This document shows, one piece after another, positions 47,645 to 54,668 of a stretch of 64,000 nucleotides of DNA. The translations under genes were made by a program, and so were the position numbers. The DNA lies in IMG/VR virus record IMGVR_UViG_3300042509_002293, positions 32,080 through 96,079 of that record; one strand, given 5' to 3'. Each line of letters starts with the position of its first letter. Within the stretch, counting starts at the first letter, position 1. The DNA comes from a virus. The notes beneath the pieces were generated by a model that did not search any database, was not told where the DNA came from, and worked only from the letters and a program-made list of their open reading frames with translations.

Positions 47645-47670
47645 GCGTCGCTGGCATTGATCGCTTTTTT

Positions 47671-47680
47671 GTACGGATAC
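47671..47680 (+). repeat. Dispersed motif site GTACGGATAC
   Basis: TTTTTTGTACGGATACG, directly after a T run that could belong to a weak terminator (AGCG/CGCT stem). Confidence 0.55.
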
Positions 47681-47708
47681 GCGTGCCACACGGGCAAGGA
47701 GGCCCGCC

Positions 47709-48554
47709 ATGCCGTGGATCGTCTACGAGACGGTTAACAAGCTGAACGGCAAGAAGTACGTCGGCGTCCACAAGCAGGATGGCGATGAGTTTGATGGGTA
47801 TCTCGGGTCTGGAAAGCGCCTCATGCGCTCAATCAAAAAGCACGGCGTTGACGCATTCGAGAGGTCGACCTTGTTCTCCTTCGACGACGAAGATGCCGCC
47901 TACGACAAAGAGGCCGAGATCGTTACCGAAGAATGGTGCAGCCGGCCGGACACATACAACATCAAGGTCGGTGGATTCGGAGGTTTCCCGAACGCCGACC
48001 CGGAGTTCAGGGCGAAGGCCTCGGAGAGGTCGCGTGCGATGCACGCCGACCCGGAGTTCAGGGCTAAGAACTCGGAGAGGGCGCGTGCGATGAACGCCGA
48101 CCCGGAGTTCAGGGCGAAACACTCGGCGCGAATGCGGGCGATGAACGCCGACCCGGAGTTCAGGGCTAAGAACTCGGAGAGGGCGCGTGCGATGAACGCC
48201 GACCCGGAGTTTAAGGCGAGGAGCTCAGAGAGAGCGTCGAAGCGGATGCGTTCGATGCAAGCTGACCCGGAGTTCAGGGCTAAGAACTCGGAGAGGGCGC
48301 GTGCGATGAACGCCGACCCGGAGTTCAGGGCGAAACACTCGGCGCGAATGCGTGCGATGAACGCCGACCCGGAGTTCAGGGCGAAACACTCAGAGAGAGC
48401 CCGGGCGATGAACGCCGACCCGGAATTCAAGGCGAGGCAATTGGCTGGAGTTCGGGCATATCAACAATATCGCCGTCGCGAAAAAGCGAACTCGCTCCTT
48501 TGCATCCTCGACGCCCAGGCCACGGAAGGCCAGCCATGTCAGTCAAATCCCTAG
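47709..48554 (+). CDS. GIY-YIG homing endonuclease with tandem 17-residue repeats (281 aa)
   Basis: Residues 1-95 form a GIY-YIG-type nuclease: WIVYETVNKLNGKKYVGVH, GYLGSGKRL, FERSTLFSF, an acidic helix with glutamate (YDKEAEIV) and DTYNIKVGGFGG. The rest is nine copies of ADPEFRAKxSERARAMN, a DNA-binding repeat like those of intron- or phage-encoded homing enzymes. Probably a free-standing homing endonuclease that inserts at a neighbouring site. It lies 18 bases into overlap with the next gene and is related to the gene at 49252. Confidence 0.8.
   Translation: MPWIVYETVNKLNGKKYVGVHKQDGDEFDGYLGSGKRLMRSIKKHGVDAFERSTLFSFDDEDAAYDKEAEIVTEEWCSRPDTYNIKVGGFGGFPNADPEFRAKASERSRAMHADPEFRAKNSERARAMNADPEFRAKHSARMRAMNADPEFRAKNSERARAMNADPEFKARSSERASKRMRSMQADPEFRAKNSERARAMNADPEFRAKHSARMRAMNADPEFRAKHSERARAMNADPEFKARQLAGVRAYQQYRRREKANSLLCILDAQATEGQPCQSNP
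47994..48440 (+). repeat. Nine 51-bp tandem repeats within the homing endonuclease gene
   Basis: Units begin at 47994 and are spaced 51 bases, except the fifth which is 63 bases. DNA identity between several units is almost complete (for example units 2, 4 and 6; units 3 and 7), indicating recent expansion. Confidence 0.9.
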
Positions 48555-49288
48555 CAAAAAAGCACGTCCCCTACACCGACCGCCTCGACCCCCACGAGGA
48601 CCCGTTCTCCACGAACAAGGTCACGGGCCGGAGCCTCAACGTCCCGATCATCGGGACGTGCCGCCCAACGACGGTCTGTGCCACAACGTGTTACTTCGCC
48701 AAGGGACCGTCGACCTGGACGTCGAGCCTGAAGAAGCAGCACCGGCTGATGAACTCGATCAAGGACGACCCGCTCGGTGTGGCGAGCCGGATCGTGCGGT
48801 CGGCTCGCCGGAAGAAGCTCTCGTTCATCCGCTGGAACGGCGGCGGCGATCTGTTCGAGGAGATGCTCCCGTGCATCAACGCCGTGGCGGTCGCGATGCC
48901 TGACGTTCCGCAGTGGATCGTGAGCCGCATCCCGAAGCTGGCCGCCCAGGTCACGCCCAGGTCGAACGTGTACCTGCATCTCTCGATCGATCGCTCGTCC
49001 TGGGATCGGCTGGACGAGTTCAAGCGGCTCGTGCCGGCCGACCTCAACTGGTTCTGGAGCTATCAGTGCGACGAAGGCGAGACGCCGCCGTCGCCTGACG
49101 TGGCGCCGGTGATCTTCCGGAACTGCTACGACCCGCTCGGCGACGCATTGTACGGAAACGATTGCCCGCTGAATGCGGCTGAGGACATCACCGGCGTCTG
49201 CGAGGGATGCAGACGTTGCTTCGACGGAGGGGCCGTCGAAAGGGCAAAGGAATGCCGAAGTGGCTGGTCTACCAAACAACAAACCTGA
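48536..49288 (+). CDS. GP88-like cysteine-rich phage protein (250 aa)
   Basis: ATG at 48536 overlaps the homing gene by 19 bases. The start has a TGCRPTTVCATTCYFAKG-like block (VPIIGTCRPTTVCATTCYF), then FIRWNGGGDLFEEMLPCINAV and a long C-terminal part ending in cysteines (NDCPLNAAEDITG, CEGCRRCF). This is the pattern of phage GP88-type proteins, which have a triple-cysteine cluster suggesting an iron-sulfur or metal site. Activity unknown. The end overlaps the second homing gene. Confidence 0.7.
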   Translation: MSVKSLAKKHVPYTDRLDPHEDPFSTNKVTGRSLNVPIIGTCRPTTVCATTCYFAKGPSTWTSSLKKQHRLMNSIKDDPLGVASRIVRSARRKKLSFIRWNGGGDLFEEMLPCINAVAVAMPDVPQWIVSRIPKLAAQVTPRSNVYLHLSIDRSSWDRLDEFKRLVPADLNWFWSYQCDEGETPPSPDVAPVIFRNCYDPLGDALYGNDCPLNAAEDITGVCEGCRRCFDGGAVERAKECRSGWSTKQQT

Positions 49289-49797
49289 CTAACGGGAAAA
49301 TTTACGTCGGAGTCTGCCGGGCCGACAGAACTCGCGCGGACGGGTACCTGGGGAGCGGCACGCTGATTCGTGCTGCCGTGGAGAAGTACGGCCCCGCGAA
49401 CTTCGAGAGGACGACGCTCATTGAGTGCGAGACGGCCGACGAGGCCTACCTGATCGAGGCGGCGATTGTCGACGAGAAGTGGTGCGATCGGGAGGACACC
49501 TACAACCTGAAGACGGGCGGCATGGGCGGCCGGGGATTCGCGATGAGCGACGAGGCCAAGGAAAAGATCAGGCAGAGTCGCCTCGGGAAGCCGCACCCGC
49601 CGGAGACGAACGCCAAGATCAGCGAGTCGCTCTCAGGCAGGACGCTCACCGATGAGCATCGCAAGAACATTTCAGAGGCCATGAAGCACGCCAACCGTGG
49701 ACGACCAGTCGGCGAGGAGACTCGGAAGCTCCTCTCTGAACGCCAGAAGCAAGCTTGGAAGAGGGGTAGAAAGCCGTGGAAGGGAGATGCCACTTGA
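49252..49797 (+). CDS. GIY-YIG homing endonuclease with NUMOD3-like repeats (181 aa)
   Basis: ATG at 49252 begins PKWLVYQTTNLTNGKIYVGV, followed by GYLGSGTLIRAAVEKYG, LIEAAIVDEKW and DTYNLKTGGMGG, a second GIY-YIG nuclease clearly related to the one at 47709. The C-terminal half carries NUMOD3-type DNA-binding motifs (SDEAKEKIRQSRLGKP, TDEHRKNISEAMK). Its first 37 bases overlap the GP88-like gene, suggesting insertion at the end of that gene. Confidence 0.85.
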   Translation: MPKWLVYQTTNLTNGKIYVGVCRADRTRADGYLGSGTLIRAAVEKYGPANFERTTLIECETADEAYLIEAAIVDEKWCDREDTYNLKTGGMGGRGFAMSDEAKEKIRQSRLGKPHPPETNAKISESLSGRTLTDEHRKNISEAMKHANRGRPVGEETRKLLSERQKQAWKRGRKPWKGDAT

Positions 49798-50086
49798 GTC
49801 ATCGATAACCAAGTCGATCGTGGCGTCCGCCAAGTCTCGCGGCTGGTGGACGTTCAAGATCGCCGGAGGACCGATGCAGACGGCCGGGATCCCGGACCTC
49901 CTCGCCGTGAAGTCAGGCCGGGCGGTTTTCCTGGAGGTCAAGCAGCCTGGGAAGAAGCCCTCTCCGCTCCAGGAGCAGAGGATTCACGAGATCCGGACGA
50001 TAGGCGGCGCGAGGGCCGAGGTTGTGACGAGCAGGGCCGAGGCAGAAAGGATTCTCGACGATGAAGATCACACTGGCGTGGCATGA
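49787..50086 (+). CDS. VRR-NUC domain nuclease (99 aa)
   Basis: Starts in the end of the homing gene. A stand-alone VRR-NUC fold: IVASAKSRGWWTFKIAGG, MQTAGIPDLLAVKSGRAVFLEVKQPG (catalytic D, ExK) and SPLQEQRIHEIRTIGG. Such phage nucleases resolve branched DNA, so it probably serves replication or recombination. Overlaps the next gene by 26 bases. Confidence 0.87.
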   Translation: MPLESSITKSIVASAKSRGWWTFKIAGGPMQTAGIPDLLAVKSGRAVFLEVKQPGKKPSPLQEQRIHEIRTIGGARAEVVTSRAEAERILDDEDHTGVA

Positions 50087-50519
50087 GGCGGCAATGGGCT
50101 CGGACGTCGGCCGGATGCGGCATCTCGCCAGCATCAAGGCCGGCCTCCAGGACGCCCACGGCCTGAAGACTGCCGGCTGGAGCGAGCACATCGAGGGCGC
50201 CTGCGGCGAGATGGCGGCGGCCAAGGCCCTCGGCATCTACTGGGACGGCAGCATCAACTCGTTCTCGCGAGACGACCTCCCCGGGCTCCAGGTCCGAACT
50301 CGGAGCCAGGACCACTACGACCTGATCGTGAGGCCATCGGACTCCGACGACTCGACCTTTCTGCTCGTGACCGGCAGGTGTCCGCACTACACGGTGCATG
50401 GCTGGATCAAGGCAGCGGACGCCAAGAGGCCGGAGTATGAGCAGGCTCACGGCGGGCGGACGCCAGCGTACTTCGTCCCCCGGGATGCCCTGCATAGTCT
50501 GGACACACTAAGGAGATGA
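50061..50519 (+). CDS. Conserved phage protein, possible nuclease-like fold (152 aa)
   Basis: Contains HIEGACGEMAAAKALGIYW, DDLPGLQVRTRS and HYDLIVRPSDSDDSTFLLVTG, then HGWIKAADA and PAYFVPRDALH. The glutamate, aspartate and V-R-T-R spacing resembles a PD-(D/E)XK scaffold and similar proteins occur beside phage nucleases, but catalytic residues cannot be fixed. A dispersed-motif copy (50497-50506) lies in its last codons. Confidence 0.6.
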   Translation: MKITLAWHEAAMGSDVGRMRHLASIKAGLQDAHGLKTAGWSEHIEGACGEMAAAKALGIYWDGSINSFSRDDLPGLQVRTRSQDHYDLIVRPSDSDDSTFLLVTGRCPHYTVHGWIKAADAKRPEYEQAHGGRTPAYFVPRDALHSLDTLRR

Positions 50520-50522
50520 CCC

Positions 50523-50672
50523 GTGGGTTGCATGACGTCGAGGCCGTGGCCTCCGGATCCGAAGAATCAGCCGATCGTCAAGTGTCAGAAAAGGCTCGTG
50601 GTCCAGGACGGGAGAATCACATGGAAGTTGGTGAAGGTGCCCGCTGGTGGCGAGAGGAAATCGCCGACCTGA
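50523..50672 (+). CDS. Hypothetical small basic protein (49 aa)
   Basis: GTG with AGGAG at the ideal seven bases; the in-frame-shifted ATG at 50516 directly abuts the AGGAG and is rejected. The product starts VGCMTSRPWPPDPKNQP and has QKRLVVQDGRITWKLVKV, a plausible short beta hairpin. It overlaps the next gene in another frame. Confidence 0.5.
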   Translation: MGCMTSRPWPPDPKNQPIVKCQKRLVVQDGRITWKLVKVPAGGERKSPT

Positions 50673-50899
50673 ACCCCGAGGCCCTGCTGGCCGACGGGTT
50701 CGAGGACGCCGTGATTGGGTACAGCCTCAACCAGCATCACGCCCAGGTCGTGGTCTACGACTACGAGAAGTGCGTCCGGATCCTCATGGGCTCGCACGGC
50801 ATGTCGGACGAGGACGCGAGGGAGTATCTGTGCTTCAACACGCTCTCGGCCTACGTCGGGGAGCACGGACCGCTGTTCGTCGCCACCAGGACGGCTTGA
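50621..50899 (+). CDS. Hypothetical acidic protein (92 aa)
   Basis: ATG at 50621 follows a GGGAG. Begins EVGEGARWWREEIADLNPE and continues VVVYDYEKCVRILMG and DEDAREYLCFNTLSAYVG. The frame is open 35 codons further upstream, but that part looks like a shadow of the overlapping small gene. Function unknown; this form recurs in phages. Confidence 0.57.
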   Translation: MEVGEGARWWREEIADLNPEALLADGFEDAVIGYSLNQHHAQVVVYDYEKCVRILMGSHGMSDEDAREYLCFNTLSAYVGEHGPLFVATRTA

Positions 50900-50923
50900 C
50901 AAAAGGACGGATACGAGTACATT
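50896..50923 (+). promoter_or_regulatory. Promoter TTGACA-N16-TACATT with dispersed motif in spacer
   Basis: Starts in the stop codon of the preceding gene. ACGGATACGAG sits directly before the -10, exactly as in the Y-RNA promoter at 19039. Predicted transcription start is within about five bases of the ATG at 50934. Confidence 0.75.
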
Positions 50924-50933
50924 CTTTCGTCGC

Positions 50934-51353
50934 ATGGATGCCATCGTCACCAACGTCGCCAGCCTCTCGCCGCTGGATTCGCAGGAGATCGTCAGCCTGC
51001 TGTCCAACTCGGGATCCGACTTCCAGGCCGAAGTCGCTGGGGGGCGTTCCTCGCGTCCCGTCGCGATCGTCAGGAACGCCGAGGCCAGGGTTGCCGGCTG
51101 GGCGAACACAGACCGCTGGGAGGGCTTGCAGACCCTGGAGTGCTACACCCGCAGCGACATGCGTCGCCGGGGTATTGCCAGGGCCGCCGCTGCCCTGCTC
51201 GTGGCGGACGGTCGCATTGATCCGCGAGAGTGTGTGGCCGTCTTCGAGCCAGAGTGCGTGAAGCTTGCCGAGAGTGTCGGCTGCCGTGACGTTCGCCTTT
51301 ACGAACTTCGCGGGGATGAGTGGGTCCTAGTTCAAGGAGGAACGACGACATGA
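50934..51353 (+). CDS. GNAT-family acetyltransferase (139 aa)
   Basis: The acetyl-CoA binding motif is clear: LECYTRSDMRRRGIARAAAALLV, with R-x-x-G-x-A. Flanking strands (PVAIVRNAEARVAGWANT and VAVFEPECVKLAESVG) fit a small GNAT fold. No ribosome binding site precedes the ATG; the strong promoter ends eleven bases away, suggesting a leaderless mRNA. Substrate unknown; notable beside a deacetylase-fold enzyme elsewhere in the genome. Confidence 0.77.
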   Translation: MDAIVTNVASLSPLDSQEIVSLLSNSGSDFQAEVAGGRSSRPVAIVRNAEARVAGWANTDRWEGLQTLECYTRSDMRRRGIARAAAALLVADGRIDPRECVAVFEPECVKLAESVGCRDVRLYELRGDEWVLVQGGTTT

Positions 51354-51745
51354 GAAGCTTGGTTCTCTTTCTGTGTCTTTCGCTCACGGCCACGGCGGCC
51401 GAGACCTGCACGGCCCTCAACGAGGCCGAGTCGATCGTGCTGTCTGAGACGAATTCGGCCAGGGCCAGGATCGGACTCCCGGGCCTCGTGGTCGACTGCC
51501 GGCTCATGGCGGCGGCTCGCCGGCATGCCCGTCGTCTGGCTCAGTCTGGATCGCTCTACCACTCGCAGGGCGTGGCCGAGAACGTCGCCTCCGGCCAGCC
51601 TGACGGGTTCGACGCCGTGGCCTCGTGGATGGCCTCGTCGGGCCACCGTGCCAACATTCTCAACAGGTCCCACCGTCGAGTCGGCGTGGCCGGGTTCGTC
51701 GGCCCCGACGGCCGCCATTACTGGGTGCAGCAGTTCGCACCCTGA
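51350..51745 (+). CDS. Secreted CAP-domain protein (131 aa)
   Basis: ATG in an ATGA overlap, with AAGGAGG upstream. Signal peptide MRSLVLFLCLSLTATAAE, then a CAP/SCP fold: VLSETNSARARIGLPGL, ARRHARRLAQSGSLYHS, VAENVAS, ASWMASSGHRANIL and VGVAGFVG. Histidines and glutamates of the CAP cavity appear present. Secreted CAP proteins are common in bacteria but unusual in phages; function could be envelope interaction or stability outside the cell. Confidence 0.82.
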   Translation: MRSLVLFLCLSLTATAAETCTALNEAESIVLSETNSARARIGLPGLVVDCRLMAAARRHARRLAQSGSLYHSQGVAENVASGQPDGFDAVASWMASSGHRANILNRSHRRVGVAGFVGPDGRHYWVQQFAP

Positions 51746-51857
51746 TCGTCCCCTCCGGTGGTTCCGTTGCTCCCGATCGCTGGGTAGGCGGTCGGGGGCG
51801 ACGGGCCATCGGGAGATCCGAGGAATCACATGCTCAACTGGCTGAGGAGCTTTTTTC

Positions 51858-52139
51858 GTGAAGACGATTCGCAGGTCAGAGTTCGCGATTCTCTGGGAGA
51901 CTCAGGAGACGGTGGAGATCGCGAAGGAGTACGAGATCACCGTCAACCAAGTGTGGGATCTGGCGAAGGGGTTCAAGCTGGGCCCAAAGCCGTGGGCAAA
52001 GGAAAACAGGCCAAGCCCCGAAGAAATCAGGGAGAGGGCAGCAGAGGTTCGGTCAAGGTGGACCGAGCAGGAAATGGAAAAGCGGTTCGTGGGAGCCGTC
52101 GCGTGGACTCCTCCTCTCGCCGGAAGGGCAAAGGCCTGA
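51858..52139 (+). CDS. HTH-like small protein (93 aa)
   Basis: GTG with GAGGAG at eight bases. A helix-turn-helix-like segment ETVEIAKEYEITVNQVWDLAKG is followed by SPEEIRERAAEVRSRWTEQEMEKR. The latter part is shared with the protein at 54222 (SEEEIRQKCLEF ... WSEEERARR), so the two are distant paralogues flanking the sugar-modification genes. Role unknown. The preceding gap (51746-51857) has GC-rich repeats but no clear gene. Confidence 0.55.
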   Translation: MKTIRRSEFAILWETQETVEIAKEYEITVNQVWDLAKGFKLGPKPWAKENRPSPEEIRERAAEVRSRWTEQEMEKRFVGAVAWTPPLAGRAKA

Positions 52140-52140
52140 A

Positions 52141-52728
52141 ATGAAATGCCCTGAATACTGGCTCTCGTTCGCCGTCTCGGAAGCTCTGCCCAAGAGGCGG
52201 GCCCTGGCGGCCGACATCGGCGCCAACGTCGGATCGTGGTCCGAGGCAATGTCGACAGAGTTCCAGGCCGTCGTGGCAGCGGAGCCTGACCCCCGGGCCT
52301 ACAACCAGATCCCGGACCTCCCGAACGTGACCGTCGAGAGGGTCGCGGTGGGCGAGGAGCCCGGCGAGGCGGAGTTCTTCCTGCACGAGTCCCCGGGCCA
52401 CAACTCGCTCCTGCCCTCGCATCCGATCGGCGGCGAAGGCGGCGCCAAGATAGAGCCCGTCGCCACGACGGACGTGCAGGTGGTCACACTCGACCAGCTA
52501 CTCCCTGCCGGAGCCGACTTCGTGAAGATCGACATCGAGGGCGGCGAGGTCGCCGCCCTGCGTGGGTGCAAGCGGCTCGATAGCTGGAAGCACGCCGTGT
52601 TTCTGGTCGAGTGTCACGACACTTTCGACGCGGTGGCTGTCGAGTTGCAGAGACTCGGGAAGAGCGTCCGCCGTCTGCCGCACCCATTCCCAGGCCACCC
52701 CGGCCACTGCTGGGCCATCGGAACGTGA
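52141..52728 (+). CDS. FkbM-family methyltransferase (195 aa)
   Basis: AdoMet-binding core ALAADIGANVGSWSEAM, then VAAEPDPRAYNQI, a short beta region, VTLDQLLPAGADFVKIDIEGGEVAALRG, all typical of FkbM methyltransferases. These usually methylate sugars or peptides. It is coupled (GTGA) to two glycosyltransferase-like genes, suggesting synthesis of a methylated glycan on virion or host surface; acceptor unknown. Confidence 0.87.
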   Translation: MKCPEYWLSFAVSEALPKRRALAADIGANVGSWSEAMSTEFQAVVAAEPDPRAYNQIPDLPNVTVERVAVGEEPGEAEFFLHESPGHNSLLPSHPIGGEGGAKIEPVATTDVQVVTLDQLLPAGADFVKIDIEGGEVAALRGCKRLDSWKHAVFLVECHDTFDAVAVELQRLGKSVRRLPHPFPGHPGHCWAIGT

Positions 52729-53372
52729 TCCTCGTCGTCCAGAGCTACGAGACTGGACAGCCCGAGAGAGACGGCGAGATCGCCCGGTGTATCGAGGGGA
52801 ACTCGCGAATCTTCGATCGCGTCATTGCACTCGACGGCAACTCGACGCGGTGGACGTTCGGCGAACTGGCCTCCATCTGCCGCAATCAGGCGAGCCCCGG
52901 CGACGTGTGTGTGGTGGCCAACTCAGACATCCTGTTCGACGAGACGATCGAGCTTGCCGAGGGTGTGCTCGATCGCTGCGACCTGATCTCGCTCACGAGG
53001 TGGGAGTCGCCCTCGGGGCCGAGGATGATCGGGCACGTCATCGACGACCTGCTCTTCTCTGGCTCCCAGGACTCCTGGATCTTCCGAGCCGGCGGGCTGC
53101 CGGAGGTCGAACTGTCGATCCCGCTGGGTGACGTCGGCTGCGATCAGGTGATTGCCGGCTGGGCGGTGTCGCAAGGGCTCCGCGTGTCAGATCCAGCACT
53201 CTCGATCCGGACTTGGCACCACCACGCCGACCGGTCTCGGGCGGATCGTCCGATCTTGGGAGGCAGGTACGGGTATCCGGAACTCACCACGACACACCTG
53301 ACAGGCCGAGTCTTCTGCCACGACTGGACCGGGGGCGGATACGAAAACGCTGAAGTATGCAGATCCAACTGA
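52725..53372 (+). CDS. Glycosyltransferase-like protein (215 aa)
   Basis: GTG coupled to the FkbM gene. Starts VILVVQSYETG and has VIALDGNSTRWTFGELASICRNQA and VCVVANSDILFDETIELAEG; the NSDI segment is like the DxD of GT-A enzymes. C-terminal WHHHAD and VFCHDWTGGGY. Length is short for a full enzyme. Acts probably with the next gene on a common glycan; inference from domain look and context. Confidence 0.65.
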   Translation: MILVVQSYETGQPERDGEIARCIEGNSRIFDRVIALDGNSTRWTFGELASICRNQASPGDVCVVANSDILFDETIELAEGVLDRCDLISLTRWESPSGPRMIGHVIDDLLFSGSQDSWIFRAGGLPEVELSIPLGDVGCDQVIAGWAVSQGLRVSDPALSIRTWHHHADRSRADRPILGGRYGYPELTTTHLTGRVFCHDWTGGGYENAEVCRSN

Positions 53373-54331
53373 GCCTCGAAGACCTCCGCAGCCACGACGT
53401 CGACCTGATCCTTCCCCCGGACCCAGAGTTCGCCGAAGAGTACGCCCGGCGTGTGGCCCTGGGGCGAGAGGCGGCCAAGCGAAGATCGGTGGCCTTCGTG
53501 GCCATCTGCCGCAATGCGATGCCGTTCCTGCCGTTCACGCTGGACCGTGTCGAGCAGGCGGGCCAGATGTTCCGCGAGTCCTGCACCTTCATCTACGAGA
53601 ACGACTCTGCCGACGACACGAAGGAGTGGTTGACACACTGGAGCAAGCAAGGAGACGGCAACCGGTTTATCTCACTGCGGGACAACGGCAGGCCACACCT
53701 CAACTTCTCGAAGGCCGCTGAGCGGACGATCGCTCTGGCCGAGTACCGCAACCAGTGCCGGCTCTGGGTGGCCGAGAACACGTCCGCCGACTACGTCGTC
53801 GTGTTCGACACAGACCCGTGGGGCGGATTCAGTGTCGACGGAATCGCCAACACGATCGGCCACCTCGAAGACTTCGACGACTACTCGAACGCCTCGGGCA
53901 TGGCGAGCTACTCGTGGTGCGAGTGGGGGCCGCCTGTGTGGCAGCAGCCGACTCTGTGCCACTACGACGGCTGGGCGTTCAGGTGGACGTGGTGGAAGGA
54001 GCGGCAGGACATGCTCTGGTTCCATCTCTGGCATCCGCCGGTGGGTTCTCGGCCGATCCGAGTGAACTCGGCGTTCGGCCAGCTTGCCGTCTACCGGGGA
54101 GCGGACTTCGTCGGGGGCGAGTACCGAGGAGGGGATTGTGAACACGTTCCTTTTCATAGGTCGCTGGGGGGGGACCTGTACCTAAACCCGTCGAGTCGGG
54201 TTGTTTCCTTTTGGGTTCCGAATGAGCGGAAAGAGAGTGAAGGTCGTCGTCTGCACGGCGACGTTCACGAAGATGTGGTTGGCAGGGACGCCGACCCGGA
54301 TCATCGCAGAGACTCTGAGGATCACGGCTGA
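53357..54331 (+). CDS. Glycosyltransferase-like protein, C-terminus uncertain (324 aa as read)
   Basis: The GT-A-like core shows RSVAFVAICRNAMPFLPFTLDRV, TFIYENDSADDTKEWL and the DxD-like YVVVFDTDPWGG, with aromatic C-terminal segments (WAFRWTWWKERQ) and DLYLNPSSRVVSFW. As read, the frame overlaps the next gene by 110 bases and its last ~30 residues look noncoding. A run of eight G (54166-54173) lies just upstream; a -1 shift there would end the gene at 54225 in an ATGA overlap. Either a frame error, a slippage event or a genuine long overlap. Confidence 0.68.
   Translation: MQIQLSLEDLRSHDVDLILPPDPEFAEEYARRVALGREAAKRRSVAFVAICRNAMPFLPFTLDRVEQAGQMFRESCTFIYENDSADDTKEWLTHWSKQGDGNRFISLRDNGRPHLNFSKAAERTIALAEYRNQCRLWVAENTSADYVVVFDTDPWGGFSVDGIANTIGHLEDFDDYSNASGMASYSWCEWGPPVWQQPTLCHYDGWAFRWTWWKERQDMLWFHLWHPPVGSRPIRVNSAFGQLAVYRGADFVGGEYRGGDCEHVPFHRSLGGDLYLNPSSRVVSFWVPNERKESEGRRLHGDVHEDVVGRDADPDHRRDSEDHG
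54166..54173 (+). other. Homopolymer of eight G, possible frameshift point
   Basis: Longest G run noticed in a gene. Shifting the frame by -1 after it gives a TGA at 54223-54225 that overlaps the next ATG exactly as at most gene junctions here. The zero frame, however, reads YLNPSSRVV, which looks like true protein. Confidence 0.5.
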
Positions 54332-54614
54332 CCGCTGCGACGCCACGCGACGCAGCCTGAAGCTCCCCCCACGAGAAAGCTGGCACGGCTCCAAGTCCGG
54401 AAAGCGGGTCGCCTACCTGCCCTCCGAGGAGGAAATCCGGCAAAAGTGCCTGGAGTTTCAGGCAGGCTGGAGCGAGGAGGAGCGTGCCCGAAGGCGGGTC
54501 GGGTGGAAGCCCGAGCCGGATCCGGTCGAGACCCGCGTGTACCCGGACGTGATTTTCGAGGTCCAGGGCGACGCGACCGGGTTCCTCGAAGGGTTGATCG
54601 ACTCTTCGGGTTGA
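54222..54614 (+). CDS. HTH-like protein, paralogue of 51858 gene (130 aa)
   Basis: Starts MSGKRVKVVVCTATFTKMWLAG, followed by TPTRIIAETLRITADRCDATRRSL, a helix-turn-helix-like unit, and LPSEEEIRQKCLEFQAG. No good ribosome binding site; probably coupled to the upstream gene. The C-terminal half is acidic. Regulatory role is inference. Confidence 0.57.
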   Translation: MSGKRVKVVVCTATFTKMWLAGTPTRIIAETLRITADRCDATRRSLKLPPRESWHGSKSGKRVAYLPSEEEIRQKCLEFQAGWSEEERARRRVGWKPEPDPVETRVYPDVIFEVQGDATGFLEGLIDSSG

Positions 54615-54668
54615 TTGCAGTCCGGTGGTAGCTTGCAGGTAGGCAGGCGACAGCAAGGACGCAGTTTT

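Noticed and set aside
47643-47669. Terminator before the first homing endonuclease gene
   Set aside because: Only a 4-bp stem with a 14-base loop precedes the T run; too weak to list as a feature.
47994-48440. CRISPR or minisatellite interpretation of the 51-bp repeats
   Set aside because: Units are in frame, encode a 17-residue repeat and lack unique spacers.
50516-50620. N-terminal extension of the 50621 gene from ATG 50516
   Set aside because: The ATG touches the AGGAG, while GTG 50523 in another frame has ideal spacing and explains the site.
51830-52144. Frame starting MLNWLRSFF overlapping the 51858 gene
   Set aside because: After about 12 residues it becomes a Gly/Arg/Ser-rich shadow; the GTG 51858 frame has a ribosome binding site and a paralogue at 54222.
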